Origin: Buxus sempervirens
Taxonomy: Eukaryota > Streptophyta > Magnoliopsida > Buxales > Buxaceae
Length of the DNA: 64,000 bases
Assembly (NCBI GenBank): GCA_947561395.2
Contig: OX387195.1
Coordinates: 23,203,126-23,267,125 of the forward strand
Direction of reading: 5' to 3'
The notes below the pieces were generated by a model. The model saw nothing but the letters and a program-made list of their open reading frames with translations, was not told the DNA's origin and searched no databases. Position 1 is the first letter of the stretch, and every line of letters starts with the position of its first letter. A program made the translations under genes and the position numbers. Below are positions 1 through 11,549 of this stretch, piece after piece.

Positions 1-69
1 AGGATAGGTCATATGTTATCTGCAATTCAGTTCATTAATACGACAGTAACTTACATTTCAGTTCAATAA
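1..69 (+). mobile_element. 3' tail of a LINE RNase H-like remnant, intron 1 of dioxygenase copy A
   Basis: These bases match almost exactly the last part of the longer remnants at about 8701-8769 and 17271-17339, which sit at the same place in intron 1 of copies B and C. In those copies the reading frame resembles the RNase H-like C-terminal domain of plant L1 LINEs. Its presence here shows that copy A has the same gene structure, with exons 2 and 3 to the left of the window. Confidence 0.7.
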
Positions 70-117
70 AATTTCAGTTTGTTGAGAATTTGAGATTGAC
101 GGTAGGACTAGAAATAC

Positions 118-644
118 CTGCAAACCGAAGGTAATGCATCTGGATTCAAACCCACTTGAGCGTCTCGCATATCAAATGAAAATGTATCCTTCCAATTCCA
201 AGCATTATTATAATCTTGAACACCTGTGCAGTAGTAAGTCAAACTTCTGTTGACGTCGCGCGAATGGAGTTCCATCTTCAGCTCTTTGGGTTGCTCATGA
301 AATCGTCGAACCCCTTCTATCATCTCCTCCATAACGTTGGCTGGAACTCCATGATTTACCATTTGAAAGAATCCCCATGTCTCTGCTGCCCTTCGGATTT
401 CATCAACAATATCCATCCTTCGATCGCCATTAGCACCTTCTAGATCTATCAAAGGAACCTGAAGCTGGTCACTACTGGTATCTGAAGCCTTAGGAAGGTC
501 TTCTGGAGCATGTATGAAGAATCTGGGAATCTTCACGACCCCAGAATCCACGAGTTCTTTGACTCCCACTTTTGTTTCATCGAACTCCTTAGCTTCCTTT
601 GCCCGGTCATAGGCTGGCATGGATTTTCCGGCGAAGACTTCCAT
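118..644 (-). CDS. 2-oxoglutarate/Fe(II)-dependent dioxygenase copy A, exon 1 (gene runs off the left edge)
   Basis: Exon 1 of a gene in the ACC-oxidase-homologue class of plant 2-oxoglutarate dioxygenases (DOXC superfamily). Relatives hydroxylate or oxidise specialised metabolites in the cytosol; the substrate here is unknown. The protein starts [17 protein letters not shown] and contains the N-terminal DIOX_N domain, including [12 protein letters not shown]. The exon is 527 bp and ends after PSVC plus two bases at a CAG/GTATTT donor. The start at 644 is chosen because all three copies share it and the sequence upstream diverges in length. One codon is missing relative to B and C near the YYC..QDYNN stretch. 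Iron and co-substrate ligands lie in exons 2-3 outside the window, so activity cannot be judged. Confidence 0.9.
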
Positions 645-797
645 CTTGACGAGCTTAACACTGCAACACCTTGCGTTAGAGACTTGGGAGATGGAGAGTT
701 CGGCTTTGCTCGTTTTGAAACTACTCCATCTGGGAGAAAAGGTGGGTACTGGGTTGGAGTTGACAGAGACATTTTCCCTTAAAAATAGCCTGTCTTC

Positions 798-805
798 TTA
801 TAAAA
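798..805 (-). promoter_or_regulatory. putative TATA box of dioxygenase copy A
   Basis: On the minus strand this reads TTTTATAA, about 155 bp upstream of the copy A start codon. The same sequence at the same distance precedes copy B. This is inference from position and conservation; the transcription start is not known. Confidence 0.5.
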
Positions 806-851
806 TGAAGAGCATTTTATGTGTGTCAATTAGAGAGTGGAGAGAGATTAA

Positions 852-1051
852 TCCATGTGCTTGATATGCTTTATTAAAGATTTTTTGGAGGTCAAACAAC
901 CTTATCTGATATCTCCATGTGCTTAATATGCTTTATTAAAGATTTTTTGGAGGTCAAACAACCTTATCTGATATCTCTTATCTGATATCTCCATGTGCTT
1001 AATATGCTTTATTAAAGATTTTATGGAGGTCAACCAACCTTATCTGATATC
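852..1051. repeat. 62-bp promoter-proximal tandem repeat, three copies
   Basis: Near-identical units begin TCCATGTGCTT and end CTTATCTGATATC at 852-913, 914-975 and 990-1051, with an extra 14 bp between the second and third. The array lies about 210-410 bp upstream of the copy A start codon. The corresponding region has only one unit upstream of copy B (about 9559-9620) and one upstream of copy C (about 18594-18655), so the expansion is private to unit A. Confidence 0.85.
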
Positions 1052-1345
1052 TCCATGTGTTCCAACTTCCAACCTTATCTGATATATTTGTTTAGTGAAG
1101 CATCTTGTTTAGCATCTCTCTCTCTCCAAATTTTCTAAGTTGCTTTGCATATTCAAATATTATCTATGAAAAGTTTATGGGAAGTTGCTGAAAAATTAAT
1201 CAATAATGAAAGAGAAGTGCACAATAATTGAGAGATTTTTTAAGGATGAAAAACTTAAAGGATAAAACACAGAGATAATGTTGAATTCGATTCAATAGTC
1301 AAGGATGACAATATATTTTTGATATAATAAACTAGCAGGGAAAAG

Positions 1346-1936
1346 TAGGGCTATCAATGGGTTGTATGAACAAAGATCGTCTTCACCCAATCTGTTATAC
1401 ACCCGTGCACCAACCATCTGCAATAAGTGCATCTCTCCTAAAAAATGTCATTTCTCTCTTGGAATGATTAAATGCACCAATGACAATGAATGGGTTGAGA
1501 AATTGGGTGCAAACGGTACATGCTCAGGTTGTATATATTCGATTCCAATCGGAATCCAATTAAATGTATGTTAAATCCAATTAAAGGAGTAGATGGAAAC
1601 TCTGCATTATGATAAAAAAAAAAAAAAAAGATGGAAACTCTGCATCACCCCATTTCGGACTTGACCATTATTCGACAGATTAAGATCCAAATCCAATTAA
1701 AATGTGTACACATTTGTAATTTTTAAATGTGTTGAAAGATGTTTAAATAATTTATGAAACCCTAATTGAACTAATATGCTATTTGGTAGACTTATGGCAA
1801 AAATAAACCTAGTTCATTGGATTTTAGATTATTATCGGATTCGAATATAGGATTCGGATATCCTTAAATCTAATCGGCTGTGTTCGAATTCAGATCATCA
1901 TATATACAATCCGAATCAAACCCATTTACAGCCCTA
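1346..1936. mobile_element. hAT-like MITE with a nested foldback MITE (unit A)
   Basis: The outer element begins TAGGGCTATCAATGGGTT and ends with the near inverse AACCCATTTACAGCCCTA, typical of small plant hAT elements. A second element (about 1368-1526) sits inside it between 8-bp direct repeats GGTTGTAT (1360-1367 and 1527-1534). The inner segment is partly self-complementary, with GTGCAAACGGTACA-type ends. A diverged copy of the composite is in unit B (9897-10419) and a right-truncated one in unit C, so both insertions predate the tandem duplication. I found no convincing outer target duplication. Confidence 0.6.
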
Positions 1937-2879
1937 GGTTAATACAAGGCTATGTTGGTACCATCTTTTGTGTTATGGAAAATGTTCTTGACCCCAAAAT
2001 CACTTTACCTGAACTTGTCAAGCATTTGGAAAACAATTTTTATAGGATTCAATTATGTAGTTCAAACTATTAATTGCTGCAATTCCTAATTTCTTTTAAA
2101 GGAATTAGTGTGGTATTTTTCCCCTCTTGAAGGAAATAGCACGAGCATGCACAAATACTCACACACTAACCTAAAAACTAGCTTACTAGACTTGGGTAGC
2201 ATGACTATCAAGAGGAATTTTTGTAAGAACATACAACATATCAAATGGGAAGCTCATACCGAATGAAAGCGCTATAGGCATTCTGGGACAATGGGGAATT
2301 GAGAGTCATTAAAGATGAATTTGGTAAGTGGAACAAATTACATGGCAAAAATCTAGACAGTAAGAGGACTAAAACTAGCTTGGGAGCAAGGATATTCAAA
2401 CAGACTCTGCTTCAACTCTTCATGGCATAATGCAAGAACATGGAGAGCTTGACCCAAATCCAAGCCTATTCAAAGATATTAAAGAAATTCTAAAGATGAT
2501 GGAAGTGGCGGACTTAACCCAGCTTTTGTAATGGATTTAATCTCTAACTACATCCAAGAGAAAGAAATCCTACAATTGTGAGACTGAATTAGTTATAAAT
2601 TAAAACCTTTGATGCTGAAAGCAAAATTCAATAAGAACAAATAAAAAAGGACAAAATCGTGAGATGAAGCCAATTGCACACAACAGCAGCAGCCGCTCAA
2701 ATGTTAGTTGTGTCATAATAAAAGTTGTTTGTCAAGTCAACAACAGAATTTTTTTTAGTTTGTATCTAGCCTGGAAAAAAGCAATGCTTTGGAACTCAGT
2801 GGATTACCATCACAGCAATGAAAGGATGATTTATCTACAGAAAATCAATCCTTTTCAAGCTTCCAAATACCTGGTTAAG
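1937..2879. other. intergenic, no gene seen
   Basis: AT-rich sequence with no supported coding region. Much of 1937-2340 has a diverged counterpart in unit B (about 10420-10830). The segment at about 2350-2880 is absent from unit B, which marks an insertion or deletion between the units. Confidence 0.6.
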
Positions 2880-3290
2880 CGTTTATTTCACACTTTGCAG
2901 CTTATTTCAAGATCCCCACTTAAGTGTTCTTCTAGTTGATCCCATCCCATATACCAAGCTTCAACTTCAAAAAAAAGTTGCCATATAAGAAGGCTCTATT
3001 AAATTTAACATCTTTGTTGTACATAACTTTAAAATGGTTAAAAGATATCACAGGATATTATTCTTACCTTGTACAAATCAAAATAGATAGAGACATGTTG
3101 TAATGAAAATGTAACGAAAATTTTGATCAACAATATCAAAAATTGGTACCGAGTTCATAAGTCATTTCTTGACAACACCATGAGCAAACGCAAGAGCTTC
3201 CAATCACTCTTGTTGTCACCATAATTTGTCTCAAACTAGCCTGAAATGGGATAATGCAGAGTTTCCATCCACTCCTCTGGGAGCATAGTA
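2880..3290 (-). pseudogene. relic 3' end of an older dioxygenase gene (unit A)
   Basis: About 3110-3268 matches the last 60-70 bp of dioxygenase exon 3 and its immediate 3' flank as seen at 6180-6330 (shared AAACTCTGCATTATCCCATT on the minus strand). About 2880-3110 matches the further 3' flank at 5940-6180. Nothing of the upstream exon or of other exons remains. It is a decayed remnant of a copy older than the present three, and it recurs in unit B. Confidence 0.7.
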
Positions 3291-3444
3291 GGCAATTTAT
3301 TTGAAAAAAGTATCATTAATTCTAATTTTCAAAGAATTAGTTAACTGAATCTGAATTATTTGAAAACAGTATCACTAAAAACCAATTTTCCCTAAACAAA
3401 AAAGGGAAATGGGTTGGAGGGTGGAGCTGACGAAGCGTTGATAC

Positions 3445-3666
3445 GGCTCATATTGTCTTTTTTGGCCAACTACTCTTATGAGATTTAAAATTCTTAATAG
3501 GAGACTTGATAGTCCACAAAGGGTTGATAGTAGGGGTGCTTATCAGGCCATGCCAGGCTCGTATTGTCTTTTTTGGCCAACTACTCCATGAGATTTAAAA
3601 TTCTTAATAGGAGACTTGATAGTCCACAAAGGGTCAGTAGTAGAGGTGCTTATCGGGCCGTGACGG
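3445..3666. repeat. 111-bp tandem duplication
   Basis: Two copies (3445-3555 and 3556-3666) share TTTTGGCCAACTACT and the following AATTCTTAATAGGAGACTTG. Each ends in the first bases of the neighbouring hAT-like element (TAGRGGTGCTTATC), so the duplication arose after that element inserted. Unit B has a single copy at about 11397-11480. Confidence 0.75.
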
Positions 3667-4525
3667 CCTGAGCACCCCCATTATAGGGCACGCGGCCCGG
3701 CGAGACGAAGCCCGTTCGGAAAGCGAGCGGCTTGGAGCATGCCGGCCCGCCTCCGAGCCACCCGCGTGGCCCGCCAAAGGCTAGCCAAACAGCTAGCCCC
3801 ATTAAGTCCCAAAAAAAGTGATTTTTTGGGAGTTTTTTTGACTGCTTCACCACCCCCACCCCCCCCAGACACATAGACACAGACACACACAGAGCCATAT
3901 AACAGCAATATTAGGGGGGTATGCTTGTAATTGACTATAAATGACAATTTCTACCCTTCCAACTGCCAAATAACAGTCATATTGGAGGGTAGAGGTGGTA
4001 AAAACCAAGTTTTGGTTTTCTATAAATAGCTTAACCCTTCCCACTACAAACCACACCTCTTTTACAATCTCTTACCCTCTTCTACAATCTCCCTTACTTT
4101 CTTTTAAATTGTTCAAGCATCAAAAGTGGGTGCCAACCTAGTTGGGATGTGCTCATACTATAGTGATGCGTTATATATCACCAATGCAAAGTTGTACTTG
4201 TACTTGCAAGAATTAATTTATTTATATTTTTTTGAGCAAAATCTATCCTATTATGTGTAAGACAATTTTGTGAGTTTTTCAAAATTTTTACCTTTTTTTT
4301 TTCCTATTTTTTGGATTTTTTTTAATTTTTTTTTAAAAAAAATAAGGCCTAGCCAACGGCGGCCCGTCGGCCCAACACAGCCCCGGGCGTACCACGGGCT
4401 GGGCCATGCCGGGGTATTCGGCCAACTGGACGAGCATGCCACGGCTCATTGGGCATGCGGCCTGCGTGGCCGTGGCCCACCCAACACATCCCAGTCGTGC
4501 CTGGGCCGGCCCGTTGAGCACTCCG
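3641..4525. mobile_element. non-autonomous hAT-like element with GC-rich subterminal regions
   Basis: The left end reads TAGAGGTGCTTATCGGGCC and the right end is an imperfect inverse (GGCCCGTTGAGCACTCC). Both ends are followed inward by about 100-150 bp rich in GGCC/GGGCCG, a pattern of hAT subterminal transposase-binding regions. The middle is AT-rich and holds a TATA-like CTATAAATAGC near 4020, which may be the promoter remnant of an autonomous ancestor. No transposase frame survives. The element is absent from the same position in unit B (about 11480-11515). No clear 8-bp target duplication was found. Confidence 0.6.
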
Positions 4526-4980
4526 GACCATTTATTGGTCATAGAAAAGGAGCGTACATATGATTGTCATCCATGCACGTCATCATTTATGGGAGGGAGG
4601 CTACCAGTACCTGATTTAGGCCAATTTCAAAACTGCAAACAATGGGTGTTTGAATACATCATGAATAAGGATGACAGGCAGGATGGGAAGCTGATTGCGG
4701 TGTTGGGCCGTATGGAATGTTAGAATCAAGGTAACATTTGAGAGTATTGAACCCAACATTAGACTTTGCTTCTGTTTTCACGACCATGCGGAGAGACTCC
4801 AGCATCATTAAGGAGAAAGAGATGGGATCTGGGAAAAAGAAAAGGGAGGAGAAGTTGATCAGACGGGAAAGACCAACCGGAATGTGGAGCAAACTCAACG
4901 TGGATGGTGCGGCTAAGGGCTGTCTTAAAGGCATATAACAGCGTCCCCTTTCTGCAACTTTATTACAAACATTTAAACAG
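4526..4980. other. shared right-hand end of tandem unit A
   Basis: This non-coding stretch is nearly identical to unit B sequence at about 11515-11549 joined to 12930-13330. It is the empty counterpart of the LINE insertion in unit B. Homology ends near 4980, which marks one boundary of the duplicated unit. Confidence 0.7.
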
Positions 4981-5037
4981 ATAATCGGAGAAACCCAAAG
5001 GCCACGCCACGTAACCCTATCACCAGCACCTCCCTAA

Positions 5038-5046
5038 TATATATAA
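5038..5046 (+). promoter_or_regulatory. putative TATA box of the chitinase pseudogene
   Basis: TATATATAA lies about 50 bp upstream of the start codon at 5095, a usual spacing for a plant gene with a short leader. The promoter therefore looks preserved although the coding region is broken. Confidence 0.55.
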
Positions 5047-5067
5047 GACTTGATCAGAAGCAACTGA

Positions 5068-6263
<1,196 letters not shown>

Positions 6264-9200
6264 CTAGCTCTCACCATAATTCTCTGAAACTAGCCTGAAA
6301 TGGGATAATGCAGAGTTTCCACTTGCTACTTTGGACAAATAGCAGGCAAGGTAGTCACCGTACAGGGTTTTCCCGTATTTGGGTGGATTATCTTCTGATA
6401 ATAACTCCTCCAGTGGCCCATAGGGTTCAGATTTCTTGATAGAGCTTGGATGGAGAAAACAGGCTACCGATATCCGAGGTCCAACGCTTCCAGCCAGTAC
6501 TCTATGCTCCACGCTTTTAAACTTGTCATTGGTCATGAGCTACAGCACAACATGTATAACAAAATGACAGCTGAACAAAAATTGCAAATCAAGAAACTCT
6601 AGCGAGTAATCAGAAACAGTACCTGCAGAAGATCCCCAATGTTCACTGTTAGAGCTCCCACTCTAGGAACCACATCAACCCATTGCTTTCCATGTAGAAC
6701 TTGAAGGCCTCCAACATGATTTTGCAGAAGGATGGTAACAAAACCAGGGTCTGAATGCTTGTAAGCACCAAAAGTTAAATCTGGCTCTGGACAAATCGGA
6801 TAGTAATGCCCCGACAATCTGAATGTTTCGGCACATTTTATATCTTTGAAGTAGTTGTTGTTGAGACCCAGAGCCTCTGATAGTAATTCAGACAATGTTT
6901 CGTTCAAAGCATTGATACATTTCAAGTACTCTACCGTTATCTTTCTGAAAAAAATGAACGGACAGTGTTATGTTTGCTTACAGTTCAAAATTTCAAAGAT
7001 GAGAAAACAATGTCATGACCACATACTAGAGTTGCAACTTTTACCCAGCTGGAACACGAGCCTGAACTTATCAGTTTCTTTGGTTTATGGTTCTGTTCAG
7101 TCTTTATTTTAAAGCCCAAGGTTAAGTTTCATCACACTTAGCTTGAGCAACCTCCATTGCAAGCATAATATAGAAGTTATTAGATTTTATTTTTCCATAA
7201 ATATAAACACATACTTTAGTTACAGGCAGTATAACTTCTTTATTCCCAAAATTTCATGACATTTTAAACAAGTATCTAAGATAATTGAATTGAACTTAAC
7301 AGTCATATCAATTTCAACAACAGACTTTTACAATAAAACTTCCTTTTCTCTATATTTTTTATCAGCCTTTTCATTAAAAAAGGAGTTTAATTTGGGTTGC
7401 CAGAGCTCAACACAAATTAAGTTCAAGCTGGGTTTGAACTCACTTGTTTGAGTTTAGTTCAGGTTGGCCTGAGTATGCGACAATTAATCTAGTCAGAGTG
7501 AGTTCAAACTGACCAGAATCTAACCTAAAACATCTTATTCGCAACCCTACTTGCTACATACTCGTAAGTCATAAGTAGACTAAGGTAAAATAGAAACTAA
7601 GATCCAATCCGAGAAAAAGATATGAGATATAGTTTATCTAACTGATGTCTCAGAACTGCATCATTGTTGCGTTTTACAACAATCATCTCATGAATTAGTG
7701 AATGGTTTACCTCTTAAAACCGAGATAACTGGAATGAGATTAAACCGAATGGTTTACCTCATAAAACAGAGATAACTGGAAAAATAAAGAAAACAGCTAT
7801 AAAAAGGTTAACTGCCAGATCAAAATTGTGGAGTAACCAATGACAGGAAATTATCTATCAAGTTGCCAAGATATTAACATACAAAAATAAGGAACTCTTG
7901 AGATCTATACGTGTTTCAATTTAGCATTGACAAAGATTCCAGCCAATTATTATTGCACTTTCTCTACTCAACGTATAGAAAATAGTAATAATTTGTTTCA
8001 AGAATGTGTTTTTACCAAGCAAGTTTGGCAAATGGTTAAGACATACAACAATATATTCATGGACACAAATATTCTTGAATGCTCTATGAAAATTTAAGGA
8101 ACATTATAAGGACGAAACAGAAAAAGTTCTTTATATTGGCTGGCTAATTTCAAAGTTAAGAAATCGTATGCTATTTGAAAATAGATCAGGACATCCAGAG
8201 GAGGTTATAGGATCTGTATGTAAGCTTCTAACAGATAATGAAAAAGCTCAGAAGACTAATTAAAATTTACTTTGACCAGATCATACAGAGTCTAGTCACA
8301 GAAGAATGATGGCAGCTGCAGTGACCTGGAGCTCACCACAACTGGGTTAGTTAAAGCACAATTTTGATGGATCCTTAGAGAACAGAAGTACCACAATAGA
8401 AGGCGTTTTAAGAGATTAAATAGGATGCTTGTCTTTCTTTTTGCATCAAGAATTTTATTAGACTTTTTTTCCTTAATAAATGGCCGAATTATTTACATCA
8501 AGAGAAGGTTTAGAAATTGCAAAACAATTGGGATTGAAGGTAACTCCCAGGTGGTTATAAACTTGATACAGGGCAAAGTAAATAGTCCTCGATATGCGGC
8601 AGCAATCATCACTGAAACTAAACAAGTTTTGACAGTCTATAGGGAAGTAAAATTAACACATAGTTTCAGAGAAGCCAATAGATTTGCTAATAAATTGTCC
8701 AGGATAGGTCATATGTTATCTGCAATTCAGTTCATTAATACGACAGTAACTTACATTTCAGTTCAATAAAATTTCAGTTTGTTGAGAATTTGAGATTGAC
8801 GGTAGGACTAGAAATACCTGCAAACCGAAGGTAATGCATCTGGATCCAAACCCACTTCAGCGTCACGCATATCAAATGAAAATGTATCCTTCCAATTCCA
8901 AGGATTGTTATAATCTTGAAAACCTTTGTTACAGTAGTAAGTCAAACTTCTCTTGATGTCGCGCGTATGGACTTCCATCTTCAGCTCTTTGGGTTGCTCA
9001 TGAAATCGTCGAACCCCTTCTATCATCTCCTCCATAATGTTGGCTGGAACTCCATGATTTACCATTTGAAAGAATCCCCACGTCTCCGCTGCCCTTCGGA
9101 TTTCATCAACAATCTCCATCCTTCGATCGCCATTAGCACCTTCTAGATCAATCAAAGGAACCTCAAGCTGTTCGCTACTGGTATCTGAAGCCTTAGGAAG

Positions 9201-9347
9201 GTCTTCTGGAGCATGTATGAAGAATCTGGGGATCTTCACGACCCCAGAATCCACGAGTTCTTTGACTCCGACTGTTGTTTCATCGAACTCCTTAGCTTCC
9301 TTTGCCCAGTCGTAGGCTGGCATGGATTTTCCGGCGAAGACTTCCAT
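6264..9347 (-). CDS. 2-oxoglutarate/Fe(II)-dependent dioxygenase copy B, complete three-exon gene
   Basis: Exons on the minus strand are 9347-8818 (530 bp), 6944-6623 (322 bp) and 6539-6264 (276 bp), giving 375 codons, normal for the ACC-oxidase-homologue class. All four splice sites are GT-AG and phases agree. The iron ligands are His240 and Asp242 (YKHSDPGF) and His296 (VEHRVLA). The co-substrate motif is Arg306-Ile-Ser308 (GPRISVACF). The family couples 2-oxoglutarate decarboxylation to oxidation of small molecules in the cytosol; the substrate is unknown. The start at 9347 is preferred over an in-frame ATG at 9416, because copy C differs by a single base in that upstream stretch, which suggests it is not coding. 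Intron 1 (1.87 kb) holds a plus-strand LINE remnant. Confidence 0.93.
7950..8770 (+). mobile_element. L1 LINE 3' remnant in intron 1 of copy B
   Basis: Broken plus-strand frames resemble the end of a plant L1 ORF2: a zinc-finger-like linker ([15 protein letters not shown]), then an RNase H-like tail with [15 protein letters not shown] and [16 protein letters not shown]. The last frame is open for about 250 bp up to a stop just before dioxygenase exon 1. It lies antisense to the host gene. The same remnant is in copies A and C, so it entered before the tandem duplication. Confidence 0.7.
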
Positions 9348-9502
9348 CTTGACGAGCTTGACACTGCAACACCTTGCGTTGGAGACTTGGGAGATGGAGA
9401 GGTCGGCTTTGATCATCTTGAAACTACTCCATAACCTGGAATAAAAAGTGGGTACAGGGTTGGACTTGACAATGGCAATTTCCCTTAAAATAGCCTGTCT
9501 TC

Positions 9503-9510
9503 TTATAAAA
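9503..9510 (-). promoter_or_regulatory. putative TATA box of dioxygenase copy B
   Basis: TTTTATAA on the minus strand, about 156 bp upstream of the copy B start codon and identical in setting to the one before copy A. Assigned by position and conservation only. Confidence 0.5.
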
Positions 9511-9896
9511 TGAAGAGCATTTTATGTGTGTCAATTAGAGAGTGGAGAGAGATTAATCCATGTGCTTAATATGCTTTATTAAAGATTTTATGGAGTTCCA
9601 CCAACACTAACCTTATCTGATATCTCCATGTGTTCCAACTTCCAACCTTATCTGATATTTCCATGTTTTCCAATGCTTTGCATATTCAAATATTATCTAT
9701 GAAAAGTCTATGGGAAGTTGCTGAAAAATTAATCAATAATGAAAGAGAAGTGCACAATAATTGAGTGATTTGTTAAGGATGAAACACATGGAGATGATGT
9801 TGAAATTAAAGGATAAAACACAGAGATAATGTTGAATTGGATTAAATAGTCAAGGATGACAATATATTTTTGATATACTAAACTAGCAGGGTAAAG

Positions 9897-10419
9897 TAGG
9901 GCTATCAATGGGTTGTATGAACAAAGATCGTCTGCACTCAATTTGTTGTGCACCCATGCACCAACCATTTGGGATTAGTGCATCTCTCTTAAAAAATGTT
10001 ATTTCTCTCTTGAAATGATTGAATGCACCAATCATAATGAATGGGTGCATGGGTGTATAAGAAATTGGGTGTAAACGGTACACGTTCAAGTTGTATATAT
10101 TCGATTCCAATCGGAATCCAATTAAATGTCCATCAAATCCAATTAAAGGAGTAGATGGAAACTTTGCATTACCCCATTTCGGACTTGACCTTTATTTGAC
10201 TGATTAAGATCCATATCCAATTAAAATGTATACACATTTGCACCTAATTGAACTAATATGCTATTTGGTAGACTTGTGGCAAAAATAAACTTATTTAATT
10301 GGATTTAGGTTATCATCGGATTCAAATATAGGATTCGGATATCCTTATATCTAATCGGGTTCGAATTCGAAGCACCATGGACATAAATACAATCCGAATC
10401 CAACCTGTTTATAGCCCTA
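9897..10419. mobile_element. hAT-like MITE with nested foldback MITE (unit B)
   Basis: Counterpart of the composite at 1346-1936. It starts TAGGGCTATCAATGGGTT and ends in an inverse AGCCCTA terminus. The nested part shows complementary arms around CACCCATGCACCAACCAT and GAATGGGTGCATGGGTG. It is shorter than the unit A copy by small deletions. Confidence 0.55.
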
Positions 10420-10837
10420 GGGTAGAACAAGGCAATGTTGGTATCATCTTTTGTGTTAATTGAAAATGTTCTTGACCCATAATCACTCTACCTGAACTTG
10501 TCTAGCATTTGGAAAACAAATTTTTATAGGATTCAATTATGTAGTTCAAGCTACTAATTGCTGCAATTCCTAATTCCTTTTGAAGGAATTAGTTTGGTAT
10601 TTTTCCCCTCTTGAAGGAAATAGCACAATCATGCACAAATACTCACACACCAACCTAAAAACTAGCCTACTAGTCTTGGGTGGCATGACTATCAAGAGGA
10701 ATTTTTGTAAGAACATACAACATATCAAATGGGAAACTTACACTGAATGAAAGCGCTATAGGCATTCTGGGACAATGGGGAACTGAGTCATTAAAGATGA
10801 ATTTGGTAAGTGGAACAAATTACATGGCAGAAATCCT
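10420..10837. other. intergenic, no gene seen
   Basis: AT-rich non-coding sequence aligned by eye with about 1937-2345 of unit A. A 0.5-kb segment present in unit A is missing at about 10830, where the sequence jumps directly into the relic dioxygenase flank. Confidence 0.55.
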
Positions 10838-11260
10838 TTGCAGCTTATTTCAAGATCCCCACTAAGTGTTCTTCTAGTTGATCCCATCCCATATACCAAG
10901 CTTCAACTTCAAAAAAAGTTGCCATATAAAAAGGCTCTATTAAATTTAACATCTTTGTTGTACATAACTTTAAAATGGTTAAAAGATATTACAGGATATT
11001 ATTATTACCTTGTACAAATCAAAATAGATAGAGACATGTTGTAATGAAAATGTAACAAAAATTTTGATCAACAATATCAAAAATTAGTATCAAGTTCATA
11101 AGTCATTTCTTGACAACACCATGAGCAAATGCAAGAGCTTCCAAGCTTCCAAACACTCTTGCTGTCACCATAATTTGTCTCAAACTAGCCTGAAATGGGA
11201 TAATGCAGAGTTCACATCTACTCCTTTGGAAGCATGGTAGGCAATTTATTTAAAAAAAAA
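10838..11260 (-). pseudogene. relic 3' end of an older dioxygenase gene (unit B)
   Basis: Second copy of the relic at 2880-3290: a 3' flank followed by the last 60-70 bp of a dioxygenase exon 3 on the minus strand (about 11150-11215). No other exons remain. Its presence in two units shows that the duplicated unit already contained a dead dioxygenase fragment beside the live gene. Confidence 0.7.
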
Positions 11261-11549
11261 GTATCATTAATTCCTAATTTTCAAGAATCGGCTGACTGAA
11301 TCTGAATTATTTTGAAAAAGAATCATTAAAAACAAATTTTCCCTAAACAAAAAGGGAAATGGGTTGGAGGCTGGAACTGACGAAGCGTTGATAGAGCTGA
11401 TATTGTCTTTTTTGGCCGACTACTCCATGAGATTTAAAATTCTTAATAGGAGGACTTGACAGGCCACAAAGGGTCGTAGAGCGTTTTGCTTTTCTTTTCT
11501 GTTTTTTTAATGAACCGGACCATTTATTGATCATAGGAAAGGAGTGTAC

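Noticed and set aside
852-1051. CRISPR-like array
   Set aside because: Units are directly adjacent with no unique spacers, and the context is a plant promoter.
9345-9416. Upstream in-frame ATG extending dioxygenase copy B (and a longer extension in copy C)
   Set aside because: Copies differ in length and by a single-base change in this stretch, which would shift the frame between copies; the shared MEVFAGK start gives the family's normal N-terminus.
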